Part shown: in pieces, positions 34,801-44,627 of the stretch
Layout of the letters: the number at the start of each line of letters is the position of its first letter
How positions within the stretch are numbered: the stretch's first letter is position 1
NCBI GenBank assembly: GCA_964036275.1
Contig: OZ038436.1
Span: 16,767,904 to 16,831,903 of the forward strand
Source: Litoditis marina
Taxonomy: Eukaryota; Nematoda; Chromadorea; Rhabditida; Rhabditidae
Direction of reading: 5' to 3'
DNA: 64,000 nucleotides
Notes under the pieces: generated by a model
Database searches by the model: none
Told to the model about the DNA's origin: nothing
What the model saw: the letters and a program-made list of their open reading frames with translations, nothing else
Made by a program: the position numbers and the translations under genes

Positions 34801-37800
34801 GCGTTTTGTGATGTTTTTGGCTATTCAGACCACTTTACTGGTATATCATTCTCACCTTTTCATTGCCGACCAACCAGTACGCAATCGATCCATCGCCGCC
34901 ACCCGAAACAAACAGATTTTCGTGCACCGGATTCCAGGCAAGAGCTGAAATATTGCAATAACTGTTGGATATATTCCCCTGAACTTTCAATATAGTCGCA
35001 GTCACAACTTCTGAGTTTCATATCGCATTTAGCGAAGTCTCACATTTTTCTAGCAAAAACGAACGTTGATTGAACCTGAAACCTGCGGTGAAACATGTAA
35101 TTGATTAGATAACTATGCTTAAAGGTACCAAGCTTCATCTGAGAGCCGCTAGAAAACGTCTCACGGCAAAACAACACAACTACAAACTACAGATATTCGA
35201 AATCAAACAACTACGCAAAACCAACATGTGACTTCTTTCTTGTGTCCTCTGAAGGTGTGCATCTCCTTCATGATTCTGATGTCGTAGAGCTTGATCAGAT
35301 GGTCTCGTCCACCCGTCAGCAGCCAGTTTCCATTCCGATTCCATTCTACCGCCATAGCAGAACTCTTGTGATCTTGTCTGAATCACAAGAATCTCAAAAC
35401 GGCCCAGAGCATTATACTCTACTACTCTCTCTAGTAAAGTTATCCAACTAGCCAAAAAATCGAAAACGAGAAAATTAGTCTAGTTTTGTGCAAATCATTA
35501 GTTTTCACGTGTACGAATTCTGGAACGAACTCTTTTCTGTCATCAGTCGCACCTTACTGGTGTATGATTACAAGAATGACAAAACGTTCAACAGAGAAAT
35601 AAACTGGAAGTTACAAACTATTTTCGATAATTAGGTGATGCAGTTTTCGCAGATGAAGAAGCTGTTCATTCTAAGAACTAAGGTACCTATACGTTCAAAA
35701 AAAAAACACTCGCACTTGCTACGGATTGGAGATTTACTAGTCGAAACGAAACAGTCCCTGGTTACGCTCACAGAATCATTAAGAATTAAGCCCAGAGAAC
35801 ATAAACTTACAGCGTTGACAGACATTGTCCTGACTTGGGATCCCAGAGCTTCACAGGTTGTTGAGAATCACGGGAGCCGGTTACGATTAAACCTTTCGAG
35901 GGGTGCCAATCCACACAGCGAACCTATAGAAAAACCATTGGTATTTGCTGTAGAACACTGTACTTTACACATTTTCAACAACTGAAGAATAAGAGAAGAT
36001 TTAAGTATCAATGAAAGTAGGGTGCCGCATAAACTTGGAAAGTATAGTATGTGGCCGGATCCGAATTGAAATTTGATATGCACAGATAGTCGATATTGGG
36101 CACTACAGCCGGCGAATTCACTGGAGAACCGGGTCCTTCCCGAACCAAACCGCGAACCGGTCACTGGAGAATCGAACCGCCTTTTGAACCGACTGGTTCT
36201 CCAGTGAATGCTTCGAACCGAACCGACATTGATCAAAAATTAAACGAACAAGCCGTAGACAAGGAAAAATGAGTCTATCCCGGTTTGGTTCAAAGCATTC
36301 ACTGGAGAACCGGTCGGTTCCAAACGGCCGTTCGGTTGGTTCGGTTCTCCAGTGACTGGTTCGCGATTCGGTTCGGGAAGGACCCGATTCTCCAGTGAAT
36401 TGGCACTACAGCCGAATACTGATAACACAGAGATCAAACTACGAAAAGAAGACAAAACCTATCTTTTGTTTATCCCTCCACGCTCCACGAACGACCCATA
36501 AACCATGCCACAACATAAACCCACCTCAGATCCGTGACCGCGCAGAACACGTTCTTCCGTGCATCTGGCGAAATCCCATATGCGAGCAGTTCCGTCGTCG
36601 GAAGCAGAAACAAACTTCACGTCAGTAGGAGAAAAGCTGAAAGATGTAGCCTAGAAGCTGACTTCAGAACATTCAATGGAAAGTCGGACCTGTAGCATAT
36701 AGGTAGACTTTAGGTTACTCTACAGTACCCCAGACACAAATAAACCAAGATTCAAGTTATTAGAGAACCAAGGACAGTGCAGCCTTCAGCCTATAAATAA
36801 AGCAAGATTCAAGGTATTAGAGAACCAAGGATAATACAGCCTTCAGCCTATGTAATTCTAATATATCTTGCCTGTACGGGTCAATCTGGCCATACCTATT
36901 CCGAGGCGACAGTGGCTTTTCCCTCTAACTAAGTCCCTGTTTTGAATTGGTCGTTATAGTTTGAAAAAATACCATACCGGAGTCTTATAGGCGAATTGTA
37001 CCGATTCTGATCCCGTAATAAACTATTGTATCGTACCTGAGTCCCCTGATCGGATCCTCCTTATGTGCTTGGAACATGTGCACATTGTTCATATTCGGCT
37101 GCCAGTACTTGATATATCCGTCGTGGTCGGCTGATACTAGCCACTGCTCGTTGTACGACCACGTCATCGCTCGGATCGCAGAATCATGAGCCTACAAACA
37201 AGAAACGGTCAACACAACACATATAAATCGGTCGTAAATATGTTCCACTTTCAAAGGTTAGATGAACGACCGAACAAGCCCGCTGGCAGATAAACTTGAT
37301 TGCACACCGACTACAACCCTGCCGAAAAACTAGAGTTCGTCAGTGGATGAATGTCTTAATCGAATTTAAAAATTGGTTAAATGACCGATTTTGACAATCT
37401 TATTTTTTATCTAGCCTCAGCGAGCTCTACGGCCGTTAGCATTACTGGGATTACGTCACCAACAGGATGATTTTCACAGAAAGCTGTGGGGCGGGAGAAA
37501 AATCGCCCCCGCGGTTACGGCTGCTGATACAAAAGACGATTCAACTACTTCCGAGCCAGTTGGTCTAGAATGATCAGGTGGTTTTCTTTCGATTTGAACT
37601 CAAGACGAAGTGACGAAGCCGAGATTAATCCGTATTTTCAAATCATAACACAAACTTCCAACCAAAAGTTTTTCTCATTTATTTCTGTTTAGCCCTCTTC
37701 AACTTCATCGATACCAATTCTTCGTTGTAAAAACCACTAATAAAATTCAAAGTAGAAAGAAAACTTTATTCGCCCATAACGTTAACAACGAACGAGAATA

Positions 37801-40122
37801 GGCGATAAAAAATAGTATTCCTTTATTCAATCGCACAGACGAACAAACAAACGCGCTCGTCTTTATTGAATATTCAATCAATTTACATACCACTTCTTTA
37901 TTAAATATTTGAAAACAAAAATACCCATCCATCAGTACCTGAAGAATTGTTTCAAAATTAAACGCCGTTCCGTTCCAAAGTGTGAATTCACCCGTAGAGG
38001 CACCTGTGATGAGACGTTTTCCTTCTGGGGACCACTGCAACTATTCGTATCGTAAAAAACAAATCACCTATAAAAAACAAACTTCGTGATGTGTTCCCAC
38101 CGTTTTCCAGATAAAATTTCGAACCAAAGCATGCGGGCTTTTAGTGGATTCATGGTGCATACTCCATACTGGCTACGCTCTAGGAACTTCATACCACATT
38201 CGAAAATTGTGATTACACAAATAGCACAACAGTAACAAAAATGACCCCATTATGTTTTGTTGCACATATGTTGTGAATACGGGAACTATAAGTTTACGAT
38301 ATACTTGACACCTAAATATACCGAGGTTTCGCATTTCAAACTGACACAAACGGTGTAGATGGGACATTTGACTTTGTTCATAGCCGCCCTAACAAACTTG
38401 GTCAGAACACAATCGACTGGAACATCCGGTGTGCACCACGTGGGCAGGGCCGAGTTCTAAACAGAAAAAAAATATTTTCAAATAAAAAGCTCTGAATAAT
38501 AGCTCGCATTTCAAATAGGTCTCAGAAAAAGTAACTCTCTCTATTCTGCACGTAAACGGGGTGTTAATCAGAAAGATCGTTATCGTTCTCATCGGAGTAA
38601 TATTAAGTTCCATGGTAAGCAAATTAGTAAATTACGGTTTTCAGTATTGTACAAGAATATACTAGGTTGAAGAGAAAATCAACACGTACCTGATACAGCT
38701 CATCAGGTTGCTGAATCAAGCGTTGCCTTCGACCACATCCGTACTGCCAGAGTCTAGCCTAAAAACAGAAAACGTGAACTCAAAAACTAAATTCTATCAA
38801 TTTTAGTGAAACACGAGTCTGGTTCACTCTCGCACCAACTGTGAATGTATGGCATTCAAAGCGACTATAGTCTGCAAGTAACAAAAAAGTAACTACTTCG
38901 TGTATGAAGAAAAGCGAATGGGGGTAATAATGTAATAACAATTTGCTCTCCTTGCAGATCAGTGATTATTAATGATGTTTGTTTAACTAATGAATATGAT
39001 ACCGATAACTTACGTCGGCATGGTTGAGAATGTTGGACACGTAGTCCACATGCCTTCTGACATTGGCTACATTCTTGCGCAATCGTCGGCCCGGACCATC
39101 TCCCATCAGAATATCTTGGTTATACTGAAACGAAAAACTGCTTTGCTTCAATATTCAAATATTATACTTGGTGACTAGAATGCTAGTGGGATTTCATTTG
39201 AGCCTTTCGTCGATACCCACCGAAGCTAGCAACTGCGCACTTTGGTTTAGATAAAATGTGAGTGTGCTAACTTTGAGTGAAGAATATCATAGTCAAAGTT
39301 CAAAACCCCCTCTCAGAATCAAGTTGCTCGCAATTTAAGTAAATAGGTAAGATATCGGTAAGAGTGTGAAGAGACATACCTGTCCAGGAGGTGGCCTAAA
39401 CGGTTGATAGCCTCCAGGTTTACGGTAGAAACTTCCTCCGCCACCTGAAAAGAATATTCAATTGAAACATGCACAAAACCTCCAAAAACCAAACAGTATT
39501 TGAACAAAAATAAGACCACATTGTTTTCCTCACGGCGTTCTCGCCTACAGTAATTTCTGCGATTAAATTTGTATTGCGCTCCGTCCACAAAGTTTTCGTG
39601 GCGGGACACTGTATCCCACTGCAATTTGGCCCGGTCAGAGTACTATTTCGCTGCGTATCGCGCTTATTTTCACGCGAATCATTTGCGGAGCGTCTTAAAT
39701 CGAGGACGCGAGTTCCTTATTTTATAAAGCTGTTGTTGAGAACGCCGTGTCCTATTGTATGTCGAACCGTATATAATCTAACTATTGTGTCAACAGACAT
39801 CAAACTAACCTGATGATCCCCCTGAAAAGGTGAGCTTCACTGCAGAACTGCCTGCATTGTTCGAACCGAACTGCATCATCTGTAATTGAAATTGAAATAA
39901 ATTAGTTGAGGCACACAGAACTGACCGTAATCAGTATAAGGTACGATTTCTATCAAGTCAATTCATTAAAGTTTCCTAAATTGCTTCATTGCATTTACAC
40001 ACACACAGACACACCAGGCAGAGAGGGAGTTCCGATCTTCTTATTCAAAGACAAATCCATTTTGTTTGTTTATAATATTGCTGAGAATGAGTATAACTAA
40101 CCGGCTGGGCTACAGCAGCCAT
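28864..40122 (-). CDS. pfs-2 (WDR33): WDR33 / Pfs2 cleavage and polyadenylation factor, complete, 25 coding exons
   Basis: CPSF subunit that recognises AAUAAA together with CPSF30. Exons: 40102-40122, 39810-39879, 39380-39444, 39014-39124, 38690-38758, 38346-38456, 37939-38034, 37037-37191, 36525-36636, 35811-35923, 35226-35377, 34856-34944, 34516-34597, 34189-34283, 33902-33989, 33326-33441, 32729-32828, 32065-32154, 31360-31497, 30823-31058, 30114-30282, 29559-29662, 29355-29447, 29076-29172, 28864-29003; 903 aa. The N-terminal arm has [19 protein letters not shown] seven-bladed WD40 propeller spans about aa 140-430: [54 protein letters not shown]. The C-terminal half is Pro/Gly/Met-rich (PPGMPPGM) and ends in an RG-rich tail GRGRGRPY. 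Human WDR33 has a longer collagen-like tail in this place. Many introns contain MITEs. Confidence 0.97.
29835..29895. repeat. Foldback of the TTGTAG...CTACAAA family
   Basis: Ends TCGTTGTAGATAGA and AAAACTACAAACAC in WDR33 intron 29663-30113. It is the same small family as 1801-1867 but more diverged. Confidence 0.4.
30505..30719. mobile_element. CATACACCGCCAAGG MITE with perfect 8-bp target duplication
   Basis: 215 bp with ends CATACACCGCCAAGG and inverted CCTTGGCGGTGTATG. It is flanked by CTTCCAAT at 30497-30504 and 30720-30727. The terminal CATACACC and the duplication length are shared with the CATACACCAGTAAGG family, so both may use the same hAT-type transposase. The interior carries inverted CGCGACCCC motifs. 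It lies in WDR33 intron 30283-30822. Confidence 0.85.
33466..33632. mobile_element. Copy of the CATACACCAGTAAGG MITE family (diverged)
   Basis: Contains inverted GTTGTCCGAATAGTCAC and AGAATAGTCGCACATTGGTG ends in WDR33 intron 33442-33901. Further single ends of the family are at about 29211-29235, 31785-31811 and 32281-32309. Confidence 0.55.
34692..34847. mobile_element. Copy of the CATACACCAGTAAGG MITE family
   Basis: Left CAGTAAGGAGTGACTATGC, right GGCTATTCAGACCACTTTAC then TGGTATATC. It lies in WDR33 intron 34598-34855, ending 8 bp from the splice donor of the next exon. Confidence 0.65.
35411..35567. mobile_element. Copy of the CATACACCAGTAAGG MITE family
   Basis: Left CTAGTAAAGTTATCC, right AGTCGCACCTTACTGGTGTA. 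It lies in WDR33 intron 35378-35810. Confidence 0.65.
36112..36402. mobile_element. Complete CACTGGAGAACCG element, 12-bp target duplication
   Basis: 291 bp with long inverted ends (GAATTCACTGGAGAACCGGG and its complement). It is flanked by GCACTACAGCCG at 36100-36111 and 36403-36414. The interior is dominated by GGTTCGGTTC/GAACCGAACC motifs that can fold on themselves. Long duplications of about 9-12 bp suggest a Mutator-like mechanism. It lies in WDR33 intron 35924-36524. A truncated copy is at 6746-6950. Confidence 0.88.
36736..36852. repeat. Tandem duplication of about 58 bp
   Basis: Two adjacent units share AGATTCAAG, TATTAGAGAACCAAGGA and CAGCCTTCAGCCTAT with a few substitutions, in WDR33 intron 36637-37036. 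Confidence 0.85.
37192..37938. other. Longest WDR33 intron, no element recognised
   Basis: 747 bp of AT-rich sequence between WD40 exons. I see no coding frame, RNA gene or clear inverted-repeat element here. Confidence 0.5.
39531..39749 (+). mobile_element. CACGGCGTTCT element, complete, 4-bp target duplication
   Basis: 219 bp, nearly the same as 25884-26102, flanked by TCCT at 39527-39530 and 39750-39753. It lies in WDR33 intron 39445-39809. Confidence 0.87.
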
Positions 40123-42529
40123 AATTCCCAAGGAAGAAAGATGTCGTTATGAGCTTTAACTTATCTAGTGCACCATGGACAAGTGGAACGAACCAAACAA
40201 ACGTAGAGTATTTATCTGAAACACCATTAATTAACCAATATTCACGGAGGAAAAGAGCAGCAAAGAAACATACAATTATTATAAAAAAATGAGTGTTAAT
40301 TGAAAACATAATCACGTTCATCTGTTATTGTTGTGTGATAATCTTAAAAACGCTTCCAATTACATTCGAACAGTGAGGATCGTTTAATTAAGTGTTATCG
40401 TTGAACAGACTGGGATGTGCACAGAGATACATTATGCCGATTAATCAATCAGAAAGCAGAGGGATAAATTTAAAGAAATGCACAATGAGAATATGTATAA
40501 AGATGTAATGAATTCTATAAAAAAATAAAATAATTTGCCCACACATCCGTTTAATCGATACGCCCGCCAACCAAACGGGTAAAAAGCGGACACCACTAAC
40601 GTCGTGACCCAATAACGTTCGGTTTATTCCCATGCGATCAAATCCATACGATCAAACTACAGATGGTCAGAAGAATAAACTTTCAGCAGAAGAGGAGTAT
40701 TGAGAGGACGTGATAGGTTTTTGACTAAAAAGTATTTCAGAGAAATTTTCTCATGTTGCTCTGGGTGTTTGTTTTCAAATTCATTCGTAGTTGTTAAACC
40801 TGAGAACCAAATAAGATGAACGGTTGAACGAACAAGATTAGACTCATCGGATTTAAAAAAATTAAGCAAGAACACCCAGAAAATGATATTTACTTCCGAG
40901 ATGTTACGCGAAACACTCTCGCGTAACTCCTGCATTACTAATGAACTGCACGTGTTTTTCGTAGTAATCTGCTTCTCATCGAGTCGCCTGAATATCTGAT
41001 CTACTGAAATTCGCAGCCCTGAAAATTTCAATAGTCGATGTCATTCCTTTGTGGACTCATGCACTGGCTCTGACGATTGTTTTGTGCGAACGGTGAATCC
41101 ATTTCTCCAGAACTTTATGTTGGAACGACATAAAAAACTCAAAAACGTGTTGGTTCCATTTCCGAAAACTCTGAAATCTGTTGGTTCCACTTCCTTTGAA
41201 AGAGTGTAGATCATCTAGTAGGCTTATATGGCTCCGAATTCTCCTTGTGCCTGTGAAATTGTTGCAACCTAATTTACCGGGCCTTCAATGAGAGTAGTTT
41301 GCATTTTATCCTGCACTCAGTTGCAAATGCGTGATTTTCGTTAAAAAATGCCAGTATTTGCAATCTTAAAATGTTACCGGGGAGAGATATTTTAGGTTGC
41401 AAGCAGTTTTCAGAGGCATTACAACTCGGGTGCAGCCACTATTTTGGTCTTCTGTTTATGGCTTTGCTGCCTATCAATAACAAATTGTTTCTGTCACAAT
41501 ATCTTGTTTTTGTGTCCAAAAATAAGGCAACAAGTGTTGTTTAATCCTTCACTCCTTGCAAATGTTTTTCCCTCCACTAGCCTAACATGTCGACGTCTGG
41601 TGTATGTGGTAATTGTAAGATAAGGTGTAATTTGGTTTACCCCCGGATTAGCTTACGAATGACGCGAGGGGGCTATTTCGGGCATTCAGGCCCACTATTA
41701 TATCACATGTTGACGCAATGTGAACCCGCCCTCCCACATATAAGCGAAACTTTTAAAACTGATGCTCATTCTAGCTTCAACAATATCGCCTGGAGCCAGC
41801 AAAACCTGATTAAGCTGAACGTTTAGTAATTTTGCTTGAGAGTGGTCTAGATTAGAGTGTTAGTCGAAGAGTAGTACTTAGTTGATTCCTAAAACAAAAG
41901 TACCTGGTTTGTGAGATGTAGAGTCGAGTTACGATGTGCCCTCTAACCAAATGGCTCCACTTCTTTTTCATATGTTCCACTTTCTCGTATTGGTTTTCAC
42001 TTCCATTTTCCACCCTCTCAAACGGCGGCATCCAATTTCATATACTTTTTCGCATTCGTGTATTCCATTTCTTTTCGATCTTTTTCATCCGTTTCTCTTT
42101 CTCTTCTCTTTCTATGACCTCGTGACATGTTGTTCCACGGAAGATATCCCTTTGTTCTTTGTCGAAGTTCAGGCGAAAGTGATGATTGACCGTTCCCCTG
42201 ACCCTATTTCATTCAGATATCCCAGATCCCCACTTTCCCTATCTTACCGCTCATTCACTCTTCACAACATATGATCAGTGGTATGCTCGAACATTCGGAC
42301 ACCTTCATCCCATCCTGCGTCTCTCGCATTGCGCACTATTTCGCGACTCTCACATTCCTCGGAAACGTGGAAGAAGATAAATAACATACTTTCGGTTAGG
42401 ACAGAAAGGCCGGAATGTTCATGTATACATACTCTAATATTCTCTATATATTGTTAGTCAACAAATTTTTCTCGTGATACATCACAAAGTGTGTTGTAGT
42501 TCATTAGGACACCTTCGCGTAAATTTTTT
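40123..42529. other. Spacer upstream of WDR33, no gene seen
   Basis: 2.4 kb, divergent between WDR33 and the next plus-strand gene. It contains an inverted repeat at about 41263-41401 (GTTGCAACCTAATTTACCGG and its partner near TTTTAGGTTGCAAG). Open frames around 41930-42380 are pyrimidine-rich and lack splice or start signals, so I do not call them genes. Confidence 0.55.
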
Positions 42530-42902
42530 GGGTTTATTGTACAATCGTCCCCCCCTTGAGCCGAAATAGGTTGGAATCCGACCCGTAGTACAATCGCCCC
42601 ACCCCCCCCCCCCCCCACCCCTAGGGGGGGGGGGGGGGTGATTGTACAACGTCCTTCTTTATTGCAGGTTTGGATTGAGTGGGGGGCGATTGTTAAACAG
42701 GTCCGGGGTTGTACTATTACCCCCCATTTTGTATTGTGGGGGGTGATTGTTAAACGTCGACATTGTACAATTACCCCCCATTTACAATCACCCCCCATTT
42801 ACAATCACCCCCCTCTCTATAGGAAATCGTATTGGGAGGGGGGTGATAGTACTACGGGGGGACTTAAGGTGAGGGGGGGGGGGGCAATTGTACAATTTTC
42901 CC
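42530..42902. mobile_element. G/C-tract MITE, 373 bp, 8-bp target duplication
   Basis: Starts GGGTTTATTGTACAATCG and ends CAATTGTACAATTTTCCC, flanked by AATTTTTT at 42522-42529 and 42903-42910. The interior is an array of G or C runs around short spacers (TGATTGTA, CAATTACC), with a C15 run (42602-42616) and a G15 run (42624-42638) seven bases apart, so it can form a hairpin or G-quadruplexes. Confidence 0.85.
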
Positions 42903-43165
42903 AATTTTTTGACCTCACTGGTGTAGTCAATGGACAGTCAAGTGTGGATTAGCGACAGAGCCTCTCCAACTCCCCACTTTTTGTGCCATTTCTCGTTATT
43001 ATGTTCACTACGCTTCCTATGTTCAGAAACTTCTACCGAAGAAAATATACGTTTATCTTTATGGTTGTGAGATTCAGAGCAAGCGTGGAAGCTTGTCAAT
43101 CAACTTTTAACCAATCTCAATTATATAGCCTTAAAACTTCAATTTATGTAGTCAACGTATTCCAG

Positions 43166-44213
43166 ATGAACTCCCTCCACCTTCTATTGCTCGTTGTGGC
43201 CATTCTCGCTGTTTCTGCCTTTGACAAAAACTCAGTACGAAAAGGAAAGCGGGACCCTTCAGAAAAGGTTGGTTCTTGTGATAAAATAGAAGAGATGAAG
43301 TGCTTGATTGACCCGTTTTACCATCGGCACTATAGCGCAAAGTCATATGCAGTCACATTTGAACGGAAAGAATTTAAGCTGAGGGATTCAAGCTACAAGG
43401 TTCGAGTGTTCGGAATTTGCAATAACTTCCTCTACGGTAGTATAGTTTGTTCCACCCACTTATAACCCTCTACAGTAATCTGCTAACACTTCCAGGTCAA
43501 AGTTTAGTATATTAGCGTATTCAGAACGCCTCAAACTGTTCATAGTGTCTTCTGCATGTTTACTACTACTAACTCTGAAAATTTGGAGCCAAAGTAATGA
43601 CTTTTTCATTAGAAAACACCCCCTTGAATAATTGACGGATTACTGTAGGAGTACATCGATTGGTGAAACAGACTATAATTCCCTCTTTGCCGCCTGGTCA
43701 CTTGAAAAAGCGCCCCGAGATGAGCTTCATTGAAAACATCACAGCAGAAAGTTAGATGTACAGTATGATTTGAGCATAATCTGACTCCAGATTCAACTCG
43801 ATACTTTCAGCACCCTATCTCGCGCCGTGTTCTTCGTTTCGAGCGACAAATCGATTCCGGAGAGTTTCCCGAACCGGAGGAACTACCGTATCCCATCCCC
43901 ATGATGGACTTCGCCAAAGTACTACCGTAAGTTGTCAACCCACTATTCCACCAACATTAAGCACTATTTTGACGCTACATGCAAAGCTATTATTGTAAAA
44001 CTGAACTAAAAGACTGTTAGAAAAGCTTTTAAGAATATATCACTACATTTTGTTTACTTTTCATTACGTTTTATGGCTCAATCGAAATCTGTTGTAGTAA
44101 TTGAAAAAAAGAAATGAACAATGTTATTTTCTTGTTTTTTTAGAGATCTGCCAATCAAGTACAAGCCCAACGATGTGTTCCCCGGACAACTGGCCTCCGA
44201 AATGGATTTTTAA
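43166..44213 (+). CDS. Small secreted protein, possible precursor, unrecognised
   Basis: I do not recognise a family. Exons 43166-43399, 43811-43926, 44144-44213 give 139 aa. Residues 1-18 form a clear signal peptide (LLLLVVAILAVSA). A basic site RKGKR follows at aa 25-29, and ISRRVLRFERQ lies further on, so proteolytic processing is possible. Only two Cys remain after the signal peptide (SCDKIEEMKC), perhaps one disulphide. The C-terminal half is acidic and Pro-rich (PEPEELPYPIP). The start ATG directly follows ATTCCAG, a trans-splice-like acceptor. A poly(A) signal AATAAA lies at about 44269. An alternative donor at 43268 would drop the Cys-containing segment in frame (44 codons), so two isoforms are conceivable. 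Confidence 0.6.
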
Positions 44214-44627
44214 TTTATTTGTATTATCATCATTATGTGCAATCAAATCGGGTTATGTACACTGCGTAATAATAAATGTTTAGTGTTTTTCTAACGTATT
44301 TTCTGAGCAAAACTCTATACATCCATTGAGAATTTGAAAAAAAAGATCGCGTTTTTTTCAAATATCATTGGAAAAAATAGATTAATCCGGTTTGAATCGA
44401 CTATCTACAAGAAATGTCTTGCAAAAACTAAGAAAAAATTCTGTGCTCAGAACCGTTCACAAACAGACTTTGTGCTACATCCGACATATTTGTATCTATC
44501 TATAATTTGTAACACATTTCCTTTAAAATAACTTTAACTCATACTATTTCACAGTAAAACTCCTTTTCCCCTTTCTAATATTTATCAACCGAAAGAAAAC
44601 GAGTAGCACAGTTGCCCAAATGGGACA
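44214..44627. other. Convergent spacer, no gene seen
   Basis: 414 bp between the stop codons of two converging genes, AT-rich, with AATAAA for the plus-strand gene near 44269. Confidence 0.6.

Noticed and set aside
41936..42274. 112-codon Phe/His/Pro-rich frame
   Set aside because: Pyrimidine-rich spacer sequence; composition explains the open frame and nothing supports transcription.
42638..42952. Open frames in the G/C-tract element
   Set aside because: They arise from homopolymer runs lacking stops; no splice sites, no start context and biased composition.
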